Origin: Bacteroidales bacterium
GTDB taxonomy: Bacteria > Bacteroidota > Bacteroidia > Bacteroidales > F082
Direction: 5' to 3'
Length of the DNA stretch: 43,257 nucleotides
NCBI GenBank assembly: GCA_016290215.1
Contig: JAEETH010000024.1
Coordinates: 1-43,257, forward strand
The notes beneath the pieces were generated by a model. It saw nothing but the letters and a program-made list of their open reading frames with translations, was not told where the DNA came from and did no database searches. This document shows positions 1 to 8,752 of this stretch, one piece after another (position 1 is the first letter of the stretch; every line of letters starts with the position of its first letter). The position numbers and the translations under genes were made by a program.

Positions 1-271
1 CATCAGGATGGTCATGGTTCGTTGCATAAACGCAAGAGACCATTTGTGACATGTCAGGATTGGGTTGTTCTCCTAAGCAATAACCGTAAGCCCAGAGCTC
101 ATTAATGTTTTTGTCAAGCGATTTAATGGTACCGGTAATTTTTGCATAATGTGCCTGAACTATTTCTGGCTGATTGGTCTTGATGGTAACTTTTTCACCG
201 TTTTTGTTGCAACTTGTAAATCCGAAAACGAGCAAAATGCCCATTAAGACTAAAAACTTTGATTTGTTCAT
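1..271 (-). CDS. Hypothetical lipoprotein, C-terminus beyond window edge
   Basis: An open frame starts at the ATG complementary to 269-271 and runs without a stop to base 1, giving about 90 residues. The N-terminus (MNKSKFLVLMGILLVFGFTSC) is a type II signal peptide with lipobox FTSC, so the mature protein should be lipid-anchored at Cys21. The following Asn is neutral for sorting rules in Bacteroidota. The remainder (for example the stretch around ITGTIKSLDKNINELWAYGYC) shows no family I recognise. It begins 26 bases after the purM stop on the same strand, so it may be co-transcribed with purM. Function unknown; the missing C-terminus prevents a better call. Confidence 0.7.
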   Translation of the reverse strand, partial: MNKSKFLVLMGILLVFGFTSCNKNGEKVTIKTNQPEIVQAHYAKITGTIKSLDKNINELWAYGYCLGEQPNPDMSQMVSCVYATNHDHPD

Positions 272-297
272 GATGTTTATGATTTGTAGGTCGTCGT

Positions 298-1458
298 TTA
301 ATACTCAAATGTTCCAAACTCACTCTTAATCGTCAATCTCTTTTGTTCCGATGCCTCCACATGCCCAATAATCTGGCTGTCAATGTTGAACTGTTTGGCG
401 ATAGCAACCATTTCATTGGCAGCCTTTTCGTTGGTGTAAATCTCCAAGCGGTGGCCCATGTTGAAGACCTTGTACATCTCGTGCCAGTCGGTGCCCGAAG
501 CCGCTTGAATCATTCGGAACAAGGGCGGCAACGCCAGCATATTGTCCTTCACGATGTGCAGCTTGTCAACGAAATGCAGCACTTTGGTCTGCGCACCGCC
601 GCTGCAATGGATGATGCCGTGGATTTGTTTGCGGAACTCCTTCAGAATCGGAATCATCAGCGGGGCGTATGTGCGGGTGGGCGAGAGGATGAGTTTGCCT
701 ACATCCACGCCTGGAACTTCGGTCGGGTCGGTCAGTTTGTGCGGGCCGGAATAGACCAACTCTTCAGGGATGCTGTGGTCGTAGCTTTCGTCGTATTTCT
801 CGGCCAGATAATGATTCAGCATGTCGTGGCGGGCTGAGGTGAGGCCGTTGCTACCCATGCCGCCGTTGTAGCTTTCCTCGTAGGTGGCTTGTCCGTAGGA
901 AGCGAAGGCCACGATAACATCGCCTGGCTGCAAATTATTCTCAATCACTTCGTCGCGGCGGATTCGGGTGGTCACGGTGCTGTCGACGATGACGGTGCGC
1001 ACCAAGTCGCCCACATCGGCGGTTTCGCCTCCTGTGAGGTAAATGCCGATGCCCAAGTCACGGAGCTTCTGCAAGAAATGCTCTGTGCCGTTAATCAAGG
1101 CGGAAATGACTTCTCCAGGGATCAGGCTCTTGTTGCGTCCGATGGTGGAGGAGAGCAGCATATTGTCGGTCGCGCCCACGCAGATAAGGTCGTCGGTGTT
1201 CATCACCACGGCGTCTTGTGCCACGCCTTCCCACACGCTCATGTCGCCGGTCTCTTTCCAATAGAGGTAGGCTAGAGAGGATTTCGTTCCTGCGCCGTCG
1301 GCGTGCATGATGTTGCAATATGCGGGGTCGCCGCTGAGGATGTCGGGGATGATTTTGCAGAATGCGTTGGGATAGAGCCCCTTGTCGAGGTTCTTGATGG
1401 CGTTGTGGATGTCTTCCTTTTCGGCTGAAACGCCGCGTTGGCTGTAGCGATTGTCCAT
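298..1458 (-). CDS. purM: Phosphoribosylformylglycinamidine cyclo-ligase (AIR synthase)
   Basis: This is the fifth step of purine synthesis: ATP-dependent ring closure of FGAM to AIR in the cytosol. The 386-residue product has the PurM signatures: the Gly/Asp nucleotide-binding segment HADGAGTKSS near residues 52-61, QDAVVMNTDD near 81-90 (equivalent to the family's DxVAMxxND motif), and the GGETADVGD loop near 143-151. It is about 40 residues longer than E. coli PurM, as is usual for the Bacteroidota form. The start at 1458 gives a conserved N-terminus (NRYSQRGVSAEKEDI). A palindromic repeat of the ATGGCC family lies directly upstream, separating it from the PorE-like gene. The other purine gene in the window, the purF-like gene at 22963, is not linked to it. 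Confidence 0.93.
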   Translation of the reverse strand: MDNRYSQRGVSAEKEDIHNAIKNLDKGLYPNAFCKIIPDILSGDPAYCNIMHADGAGTKSSLAYLYWKETGDMSVWEGVAQDAVVMNTDDLICVGATDNMLLSSTIGRNKSLIPGEVISALINGTEHFLQKLRDLGIGIYLTGGETADVGDLVRTVIVDSTVTTRIRRDEVIENNLQPGDVIVAFASYGQATYEESYNGGMGSNGLTSARHDMLNHYLAEKYDESYDHSIPEELVYSGPHKLTDPTEVPGVDVGKLILSPTRTYAPLMIPILKEFRKQIHGIIHCSGGAQTKVLHFVDKLHIVKDNMLALPPLFRMIQAASGTDWHEMYKVFNMGHRLEIYTNEKAANEMVAIAKQFNIDSQIIGHVEASEQKRLTIKSEFGTFEY

Positions 1459-1469
1459 GTTTTCTTTTT

Positions 1470-1546
1470 ACTATGGCTTATGGCCTATGACTATGGCCTT
1501 CTTTCATTGGCCAACAGGCCATAGGCCATAGTCATAAGCCATAGTC
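1470..1546. repeat. Intergenic palindromic repeat, ATGGCC family
   Basis: Two arms built from the words ACTATGGCTTATG and ATGGCCT face each other around a short centre (TTCTTTCATTGGCCAACA). The right arm is the reverse complement of the left except that one 7-base word is placed differently. It fills the gap between the purM start and the stop of the PorE-like gene. The same family recurs at 40664-40739. It could fold as a strong hairpin in the transcript. Confidence 0.8.
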
Positions 1547-1549
1547 TAA

Positions 1550-4006
1550 TTATTTGAATTTCAGTTTCTGTTCCTTAGTATCAAACTCAAAGTTGCCGAG
1601 CTGCTTCATGTTCTTTTGGCCGATAACCCAGCGTTCAATCATGCGGCTGACGACCTTGCACTCCACGTTATAGAGCGAGCGTCCGGCGATTCTCACTTCC
1701 TTGACGACGAAGACTGCCTCATTGGCAATGCCTCCTGTGGTGAAGATCTTTTCCGGGTCGCCTTTGAAGTCGTCGGCGGTGATGCGCCCGTTCTTGAGCA
1801 TCTCCAAAGCATAGCTCTCGCTGACGCAGAAGTCGGCATTTTGGCTGTAGGTGACAGGCTCATTGTAGCCATCCACGTTGGCGACGAAGTTGAAGTAGCC
1901 TTTTTTGTCGACGGTAAATGTCAGGATTTCGTCTTCCTGCGGGTTGATGGCGATGTTGACAGTCTGGTCGTCGCTGATGTTGGTGCGTGGCACAAAGTCC
2001 TTGCTCAAAATCCTAAACTCGGTACGACGGTTCATCTGGTGTGCAGCTTCCTTAACCTCAGTGTTGGGCAGTTTGTTGATGAAGTCTTCGGTGAGTTTGG
2101 TACCTGCCTTGAAAGTGTAACCCTTCACGGTCATGTCGTTTTGGAGGGTGCGTGGCACACGCTCACCGTAACCTTTTGCGGTCAAACGCAGCGGGTCGAT
2201 GCCGCGGATGATAAGGTAGTCGACCACACTTTGGGCACGCTTTTGCGACAGGATGTCGTTATGCTCGTCGGTGTCGCGGGCATCAGTGTGCGAAGCCAAC
2301 TCAATAGTGATGGTCGGATTGACTTGCAGCGTCTCAATCAGACCTTGCAGCGAGTCTTCAAACTGGGGTTTGAGGTCCCATTTGCCTAAGTCGTATAGGA
2401 TGTCGGGCAGCATGATGGGCTCCTGCGGAATCGGTTCGATGTCGTAGTCTTTTTCAATGTCCTTGCTGAATTCTAATCCAATGGTGGTCTCCTGTGTAGC
2501 CAAAGTGAAGTAGTTCTCCTTGTCGATGGTGATGTCGTAGGTCGTGTTCTTGTTGATTTGGCTGTCGCTGAAGTTGAAATAGCCTTTGTCGTTGGTGCGT
2601 GTCATGATGCTTGAACCATCACTGCCCACCAATCTGACGGTGGCATTGTTCACAAATTGCTTGGTTTTGGCGTCTTTGACCGTTCCCGATAAAGTGAACA
2701 GGATAGGCGGCTCTTCAAAATAATAGATGTTGTCCAAACCACGCGTGTTGCCGCGGTTCGACGAGATGAAGCCACGTTCTTCAGTGGGGTGGAACACGAT
2801 GGCGAAGTCGTCTCCAGTCGAATTGATGGGATACTTCAGGTTGCGTGGTTCGCCCCAGTTGCCAGCAGTGTCCATGGACGAAACGAAGATGTCCAAACCT
2901 CCCATGCCGCCATGGCCGTCAGAAGCAAAATACAACACGGTGTCGTATCTCAAGAAGGGGAACACCTCATTGCCAGGGGTGTTGATTTTATCACCGAGGT
3001 TGAAAGGATGCTTGAAAGATTCTGTTGCGTTGTCGCGCATGGCTACCCAAATGTCGTTGCCGCCGAAGCCACCTTTGCGTTCGGCAGCAAAGTACATGAT
3101 GAGCTCGTCGCTCGAAAGGGAAGGATGTCCGACAATGTCCAAGGTATCGACACCGGCAATCTCGACGGGGTGAGCTTCGGAGAAAGCGCCACCGCTCTTG
3201 CCTGCCACCATAATCTGGCAGCCATTCTTCTTATGGGCACCGTTTTGGCAACGGGTGAAGTAGAGTTTCGTGTATTTTGAGTTCATGAAGGGCGTGCCTT
3301 CGCTGGCCGTGGTATTGATGTTCTCACTTTCGTCAGCAAGCACGGGTGTGCTCCAGTCGCCTTTGCGGTCTTGTTTCGAAGTGAAGAAGTCGGCAAACTC
3401 TTGGCCAGTGATGCCGTCTTTTTCCTTGCCGGTGGCAGCATCGCGGGTGGAAGTGAATATGATTTCGTTGTAGTTGTTGTTAAGCCAGGTGGCTGCGTAG
3501 TCAGAGTCTTTGGTGGAGTTGATTTTCTTCAAGAGGGTAAGCTCGTATTTCGACGGGTTTTCTTTCCATTCTGCAATCATGGCTGTGGTTTCTGCGCCAA
3601 GTCGTCCTCGTGGGTCGTCGGGCACTCTTTGTGCGTAGGTTTCATACATCTCGATGGCCTCCTTGAACTTTTCATTGGTTTTGTAGGTCTCGGCTAAGTA
3701 GAGATAAACCTCGGGATGGGTGTTGGGATATTCGGTGTTCAGCAGGCGCTTGTAGAAAGGCTCAGCTCTTTTGGTGAGTCCGATAAGACGATAGCATTCA
3801 GCCATTTGAAAACTGATGCGGTTGCGTTCGTCCTTATTTCGACGCACCTTGCGGTAGGCTTTTTTGTAACGGTCGGCGGCTTCGATGTATTGCTTGCGGC
3901 CAAAGGCCAAGTCGGCGTTTTTGGCAGGGTTTCTTCTTTGCGCGTAAAGGTCGCTGCTCATAAAGATGAACAGGGCCGACATGATGATAAGGATGTATCT
4001 TTTCAT
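1550..4006 (-). CDS. PorE-like OmpA-family protein with degenerate retropepsin-like C-terminus
   Basis: The start is set at the ATG at 4006, giving MKRYILIIMSALFIFMSS, a clean signal peptide ending at YAQ; the open frame extends 32 codons further but without coding character. The 818-residue order is signal peptide, TPR-like helices (about 30-150), a PD40/WD40-type beta-propeller (about 190-440, with repeated YFASDG and YFTR blades), a carboxypeptidase-regulatory-like fold (LSGTVKDAKTKQFVNNATVRLVG), an OmpA peptidoglycan-binding domain (IELASHTDARDT ... LSQKRAQSVVDYL), and a final 120 residues. The first four match the architecture of Porphyromonas PorE, the T9SS component that tethers the machine to peptidoglycan. 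PorE is a lipoprotein; this protein has no lipobox. The last segment resembles clan AA retropepsins but lacks the catalytic DTG. A T9SS or general envelope-anchoring role is inferred. Confidence 0.8.
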   Translation of the reverse strand: MKRYILIIMSALFIFMSSDLYAQRRNPAKNADLAFGRKQYIEAADRYKKAYRKVRRNKDERNRISFQMAECYRLIGLTKRAEPFYKRLLNTEYPNTHPEVYLYLAETYKTNEKFKEAIEMYETYAQRVPDDPRGRLGAETTAMIAEWKENPSKYELTLLKKINSTKDSDYAATWLNNNYNEIIFTSTRDAATGKEKDGITGQEFADFFTSKQDRKGDWSTPVLADESENINTTASEGTPFMNSKYTKLYFTRCQNGAHKKNGCQIMVAGKSGGAFSEAHPVEIAGVDTLDIVGHPSLSSDELIMYFAAERKGGFGGNDIWVAMRDNATESFKHPFNLGDKINTPGNEVFPFLRYDTVLYFASDGHGGMGGLDIFVSSMDTAGNWGEPRNLKYPINSTGDDFAIVFHPTEERGFISSNRGNTRGLDNIYYFEEPPILFTLSGTVKDAKTKQFVNNATVRLVGSDGSSIMTRTNDKGYFNFSDSQINKNTTYDITIDKENYFTLATQETTIGLEFSKDIEKDYDIEPIPQEPIMLPDILYDLGKWDLKPQFEDSLQGLIETLQVNPTITIELASHTDARDTDEHNDILSQKRAQSVVDYLIIRGIDPLRLTAKGYGERVPRTLQNDMTVKGYTFKAGTKLTEDFINKLPNTEVKEAAHQMNRRTEFRILSKDFVPRTNISDDQTVNIAINPQEDEILTFTVDKKGYFNFVANVDGYNEPVTYSQNADFCVSESYALEMLKNGRITADDFKGDPEKIFTTGGIANEAVFVVKEVRIAGRSLYNVECKVVSRMIERWVIGQKNMKQLGNFEFDTKEQKLKFK

Positions 4007-4099
4007 AGACAATATTTCTCTTTTTCCAAACGCTGCGAAGGCGTTTTTATTATCGGACAAAAGTACAATAATTCCTTGAATTGGAAAGGGAAGAGGCAA

Positions 4100-4133
4100 C
4101 AAAAAAATCCCGCCGTTTCCAGCGGGATTCTTT
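4100..4133 (-). terminator. Rho-independent terminator of secDF
   Basis: On the minus strand an AATCCCGC arm, loop TGGAAACG and GCGGGATT arm are followed by a run of seven T. It lies between the secDF stop (4168) and the start of the PorE-like gene (4006). Confidence 0.85.
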
Positions 4134-4167
4134 GCAAGCAGTTTAGAAGGTTAATTATGATGTTTTA

Positions 4168-7100
4168 TCATTTCTTCTTGGGAGTGTCTTCAATGTCCTG
4201 GTCTTTCTTGTTGCCCTTCATTAAGACGTAGGCGAACGGCGACGACAGGAACACTGACGAGAAGGTACCGGCCAACACACCGACCAACAGGGCGAAGATG
4301 AAGCCGCGGATGGTGTCGCCACCGAAGATGAAGATGGCGAGCAACACGACCAAGGTAGAACCTGAGGTGTTGAACGAACGGGTCAACGTGCTGTTGACGG
4401 CGCTGTTCATGTTGTCCTTCCACGAGGCCTTCGGGTGCAGGTTGACATTTTCACGCACACGGTCGAAGATAACCACCGTAGCGTTGATGGAGTAACCGAT
4501 GACGGTCAGCACGGCAGCGATGAAGCTTTGGTCGACTTCCATGGTGAAGGGCAAAATGTTGTAGAACAAGGAGTACATACCCAACACGATGAGGGTGTCT
4601 TGTGTCAAAGCCATGATGGATGCCACACCATATTGCCACTTCTTGAATCGGATGGCGATGTAGATGAACATCAAAGCCAAGGCCACGATGATGGCGATGA
4701 TTGATTTACGCGTAACGTCGCTGGCGATGGTGGCGCCCACCTTCTGGGTGCTCAGGATACCCACGGTTTCGTCTTCTGACGAGAACTGGCTCATGGTCAA
4801 ATCGTTGTTGTAGAGTCCCATCAAGTTTTCGTAAAGGATCACTTGGATGACGCTATCGACGGCAGGGCTGTCGTTGTTGATCAAGAACTTGGTCGTGATC
4901 TTCACTTGACCGTTGGTACCGTAGGTCTTCACTTCAGGCGTTGACCAACCTTCCACTTCTTGGTCTTCTCTCATTTCGAGGGCGCTGTGGATGGCTTGAG
5001 GATTGATGGTAACCTTTGATTCGGCCAAGGCTTCACGCACTTGCTCGACCTTGATGCTCGGATCGTCGAATTGGACGACGTAGTTACGACCACCCTTGAA
5101 GTCGATGCCGAGGTTCAAGCCACGAATGGCGAGTGAACCCAAGCTGACCACGAGGAAGCAGATGCAGATAATGAACGAGGTCTTGCGAAGGTCGATGAAG
5201 TTGTAGTGCTTGTCTTGCAAGAAGTTGCGAGTCCATTCGGTGCTGAAGCTGATTTCTCTTTCCTTGTCAAGCATACGTTCGAAGATCAAACGCGAGACGA
5301 AGATGGAGGTGAACAGTGAGGTGAGGATACCGATGCAGAGGGTGACGGCGAAGCTGTGGACAGGACCCGTACCCAAGATGATCAGGATGATACCAGTAAT
5401 CAAGGTGGTGACGTTACCGTCGATGATGGCGGAATAAGCGTTCTTGTAACCGTCTTGGATGGCGAGCTTGATGCCCTTGCCAGCCTTGATTTCTTCCTTG
5501 ATACGCTCGAAGATAATCACGTTCGAGTCAACAGCCATACCCAAGGTCAACACGATACCTGCGATACCAGGCAAGGTCAGCACGGAGCCGAGGCAAGCCA
5601 GCACACCGAACAGGAAGAATACGTTGACTAACAGGGCGACGTCGGCCACGAGACCAGCCTTCTTGTAGAAGAACACCATGTAAACCAGCACAAGGATGAA
5701 GGCGAACACCATAGACCACATACCTTTTTGCACGGCTTCCTTACCCAACGAAGGACCAACCACTTGCTCTTCCAGGATTCTGGCGGGAGCAGGCAACTTA
5801 CCAGCCTTCAGGATGTTGGCCAAGTCTTGGGCTTCTTCGATAGTCATGCCACCACCGCTGATGGACGAACGACCGTTCGGAATTTCACCGTTGACGACGG
5901 GATAGCTGTAGACGTAATCGTCAAGAACGATGGCGATTTGCTTGCCGATGTTCTCACCGGTGAGGCGCTTCCATGCCTTGGCACCTTCGGGGTTCATCTG
6001 GATGGTGACTTCCACTTGGTTGCCTTGACCGTAGTCCTGACGGGCATCAGTGATGACTTCACCACCGAGGGCGCAAGTGTTGTCGCGCGACATCTTCAGG
6101 GCCACGAGGTCGAGCACTTCAACCGATTCACCGTCGTTGCCGCTGAGCGTTTCGGGTTTCACGGTCCAAGCTAACTTCAGGTTGCGGGGGAAGAGGCTCT
6201 TGGTCTCAGCCAGCATTTGGTTGATGGCGGCAGTGTCTTTCACTTGAGCCATACCGACACGAGCTGTGTTGCTGTTCATCACCATCAGTTTGGCAAACAG
6301 CGGGTTGTTTTCGGCATATTGGTCTTCGGTCATTTCTTCTTCGGCTTCAGCCTCATCGGTGTTTTCGTTGAGTTGGCCGAGAAGGTCGTCGTTGGCTGTG
6401 CTGTCGGCAGCGGCCATGGCGGTGCTGTCGGCGACAACGGCAGTGCTATCAACAACGGCAACAGTGCTGTCGTTAACAGGCTCAGCAACGGGTTCGGTCT
6501 CTTCCAAAGCGTTCTTGGCCTTGCGGGTTTGGGCCAGCTTGTTGTTGGCATCCATGAGATACTGCTGAATCTCGGAGAAGTTGTAGGTCTCCCAGAACTC
6601 AAGTTGAGCAGTACCTTGGAGGAGCTTACGCACACGCTTCGGGTCCTTGATACCAGGCAGTTCGACGAGGATGCGGCCCGAATTTTCCATCTTTTGGATG
6701 TTGGGCTGTGCAACGCCGAAACGGTCGATACGAGTGCCTAAGATTTGGTATGAACGGTCAACGGCACCGTCGCATTCTTCCTTCAAGACCTTCAGCACAT
6801 CGTTGTTGCTGGAGTTGACGGTGATGCCTTTGTCCTTGAATTCATAGAGGAAAATGGAAGCAAGTCTGGCGTTGGGATCAACTTCCTCAAAAGCTTGGCC
6901 GAACAGGGTGACGAAGTCGCCTTCGCTCTTTTCCTGTCTTTGCGTGGCCAAATCCATCGCTTTCAAGAATGTGGGGTCTTGTGAATTGCCCGACAAGGCC
7001 TTGACGATGTCTTTCACCGAGACTTCGAGGGTGACGTTCATACCGCCCTTCAAGTCCAGACCTAAGTTGATTTCTCTTTCCTTTGCATCGCGGTAGGTGT

Positions 7101-7344
7101 ATTTCTTGACCAGCAAGTTATACACGTTCACGTTGCTCATCGAGTCTAAATAATAAGTTTCTTTCTCGTCTTTGAGAAGGTTAAACTGTGACTCGTCTCC
7201 GTTTGCAAGTTTCGTAGCCTCTGCTTCGGCATACTTCTCGGCCTTGTTTTCCACACGCTTGGTCACCAAGGTGAAGGAAAGCTGGTAGATGAAGATGAGC
7301 GCGAAGATAATGGCTATCGTCCTGATTGCTCCTTTGTTTTGCAT
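4168..7344 (-). CDS. secDF: Fused protein translocase SecDF
   Basis: This inner-membrane RND-type subunit uses the proton gradient to pull exported polypeptides out of SecYEG. The 1058-residue chain contains a complete SecD half (LGLDLKGGMNVTLEV near the N-terminus, GTRIDRFGVAQPNIQ, then a six-helix membrane block with GMAVDSNVIIFERIKEE) followed by a SecF half (GIDFKGGRNYVVQF, second membrane block with GYSINATVVIFDRVREN). Fusion is normal in Bacteroidota. The periplasmic part of SecD carries a low-complexity insert with four DST motifs and acidic residues (encoded at about 6310-6540). A promoter lies at 7421-7453 inside the 3' end of the ABC permease gene, and a terminator follows at 4100-4133, so it can be transcribed alone. 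Confidence 0.95.
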   Translation of the reverse strand: MQNKGAIRTIAIIFALIFIYQLSFTLVTKRVENKAEKYAEAEATKLANGDESQFNLLKDEKETYYLDSMSNVNVYNLLVKKYTYRDAKEREINLGLDLKGGMNVTLEVSVKDIVKALSGNSQDPTFLKAMDLATQRQEKSEGDFVTLFGQAFEEVDPNARLASIFLYEFKDKGITVNSSNNDVLKVLKEECDGAVDRSYQILGTRIDRFGVAQPNIQKMENSGRILVELPGIKDPKRVRKLLQGTAQLEFWETYNFSEIQQYLMDANNKLAQTRKAKNALEETEPVAEPVNDSTVAVVDSTAVVADSTAMAAADSTANDDLLGQLNENTDEAEAEEEMTEDQYAENNPLFAKLMVMNSNTARVGMAQVKDTAAINQMLAETKSLFPRNLKLAWTVKPETLSGNDGESVEVLDLVALKMSRDNTCALGGEVITDARQDYGQGNQVEVTIQMNPEGAKAWKRLTGENIGKQIAIVLDDYVYSYPVVNGEIPNGRSSISGGGMTIEEAQDLANILKAGKLPAPARILEEQVVGPSLGKEAVQKGMWSMVFAFILVLVYMVFFYKKAGLVADVALLVNVFFLFGVLACLGSVLTLPGIAGIVLTLGMAVDSNVIIFERIKEEIKAGKGIKLAIQDGYKNAYSAIIDGNVTTLITGIILIILGTGPVHSFAVTLCIGILTSLFTSIFVSRLIFERMLDKEREISFSTEWTRNFLQDKHYNFIDLRKTSFIICICFLVVSLGSLAIRGLNLGIDFKGGRNYVVQFDDPSIKVEQVREALAESKVTINPQAIHSALEMREDQEVEGWSTPEVKTYGTNGQVKITTKFLINNDSPAVDSVIQVILYENLMGLYNNDLTMSQFSSEDETVGILSTQKVGATIASDVTRKSIIAIIVALALMFIYIAIRFKKWQYGVASIMALTQDTLIVLGMYSLFYNILPFTMEVDQSFIAAVLTVIGYSINATVVIFDRVRENVNLHPKASWKDNMNSAVNSTLTRSFNTSGSTLVVLLAIFIFGGDTIRGFIFALLVGVLAGTFSSVFLSSPFAYVLMKGNKKDQDIEDTPKKK

Positions 7345-7420
7345 TGTAAAACTGATTTAATTATTTGACTTTTAATTTATTAAATTTCCAATTATGTCTT
7401 TTTACTCAATTACGAGCCTG

Positions 7421-7453
7421 CAAAAATACGAAATATTTCTATTTATATTTCAA
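7421..7453 (-). promoter_or_regulatory. Bacteroidota-type promoter for secDF
   Basis: On the minus strand the -7 box is TATTTTTG (7421-7428) with an upstream TTG at 7451-7453. The 22-nt spacing is slightly long for the class. It implies a leader of about 70 nt before the secDF ATG. Confidence 0.55.
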
Positions 7454-8752
7454 CCACTTGAAAATTTCCTTGTAAGTTAGTTTTTTTCCGTACATCAGAA
7501 TGCCTGTGCGATAGATTTTTGCTGCTATCCAAGTCATCAGGACAAAGGTGCAAGCCAATAGCAGCACCGAAACCACGATTTGCCAGATGGGCACGCCAAA
7601 TGGTATCCTTACCATCATCGAGATAGGGGAAGTGAAAGGTATCATAGAGAGCCACACCGCCAAAGAGCTATCAGGGTTGTTGACGATGTAGAACGAGGAA
7701 ATAATGGCTACCATCAACGGCACAGTGACGGGCAAGGTGAATTGCTGCGAGTCGGTGTTGTTGTCGACCAACGAACCGATGGCGGCGTATAAAGTGGCGT
7801 AAAGCAGGTATCCTAAGATGAAGAAAATGAGGAAGCATGCGATGATGGTGCTGAAGTCGATGCTGTGAACGATTTGCAGGATGCTCTGCACGCTTTCGTT
7901 GCTCATGATGTCGGTGGAGGTGATTTCTTGTGCCATCACGGTGCCCTGCGACAGCATGTCGGGGTGGCTGATGCCGATGAAGGCCGAGAAGCCCACATAG
8001 AGTACGATTGTCAGCAGAATCCACATCACAAACTGGGTAAGGGCAACCAACGAAACACCGATGATTTTACCCATCATCAGCTGGAACGGCTTCACCGAGC
8101 TGATGATGACTTCGATGATGCGGTTGGTTTTTTCTTCCGAAACGCCTTGCATCACTTGCCCGCCAAAGAACATGATGAACATGTAGACCAGCATAGATAA
8201 TATGATGCCGAGCGTAAACTGCACCTTGGTAAATGTCTCTTTTTCATTGCCGTTTTCGTCCATGCGCATGATTTGCAGGTTGACATCTGTCTTCACCGCA
8301 CTGACGATTTCGGGGTCAACGCCCTTCGCCATAAGTTTTTGTTCCTCAATCTCTTTCTCCATCACACTGCTGATGTAGGTCTCCACTTCCATGGGTACTT
8401 GCCTGATGCTGTATACCGTGGCATTCGATGGGATGTTAAGTTGTGTGGGGGGCACATACAATGCTATGTCGAAAACGCCCGTTTTCACCATCTCCTTGAC
8501 CGAGTCGATGGGCTGGCCGGGCATGGTGACGAAAGTGTGTTCTTTGTTGCTGGTGAACCGGTCCTCAAACCAATGGCTTTCGTCGACAACGGCCACGCGC
8601 AGATGGTCGGTGCTCGAATTGAGGGCAAGCATGATGGGGATGATGTAGATGGCAGCCATCAGGATGGGCCCCAAGAAGGTCAGGATGAGGAAGCTGCGCT
8701 TGCGCACACGCGTCAGGTATTCGCGTTTGATGATGAGTCCGATCTTGTTCAT
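7439..8752 (-). CDS. ABC-2 type transporter permease (NatB-like)
   Basis: This 437-residue membrane protein has one N-terminal helix (SFLILTFLGPILMAAIYIIPIML), a large extracytoplasmic domain of about 150 residues and then a block of five to six helices at the C-terminus. That is the layout of NatB/ABC-2 exporter permeases. The motif MQGVSEEKTNRIIEVIISSVKPFQLMMGKI just after the first C-terminal helix is the characteristic coupling segment. Its start overlaps the stop of the ATPase gene by 4 bases (ATGA), so the two are translated together and should form one exporter. NatAB of Bacillus exports sodium; the substrate here cannot be read from the sequence. Confidence 0.88.
   Translation of the reverse strand: MNKIGLIIKREYLTRVRKRSFLILTFLGPILMAAIYIIPIMLALNSSTDHLRVAVVDESHWFEDRFTSNKEHTFVTMPGQPIDSVKEMVKTGVFDIALYVPPTQLNIPSNATVYSIRQVPMEVETYISSVMEKEIEEQKLMAKGVDPEIVSAVKTDVNLQIMRMDENGNEKETFTKVQFTLGIILSMLVYMFIMFFGGQVMQGVSEEKTNRIIEVIISSVKPFQLMMGKIIGVSLVALTQFVMWILLTIVLYVGFSAFIGISHPDMLSQGTVMAQEITSTDIMSNESVQSILQIVHSIDFSTIIACFLIFFILGYLLYATLYAAIGSLVDNNTDSQQFTLPVTVPLMVAIISSFYIVNNPDSSLAVWLSMIPFTSPISMMVRIPFGVPIWQIVVSVLLLACTFVLMTWIAAKIYRTGILMYGKKLTYKEIFKWLKYK

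Noticed and set aside
4007-4102. N-terminal extension of the PorE-like protein by 32 codons
   Set aside because: It would bury the signal peptide and reach into the secDF terminator; ATG 4006 is preferred.
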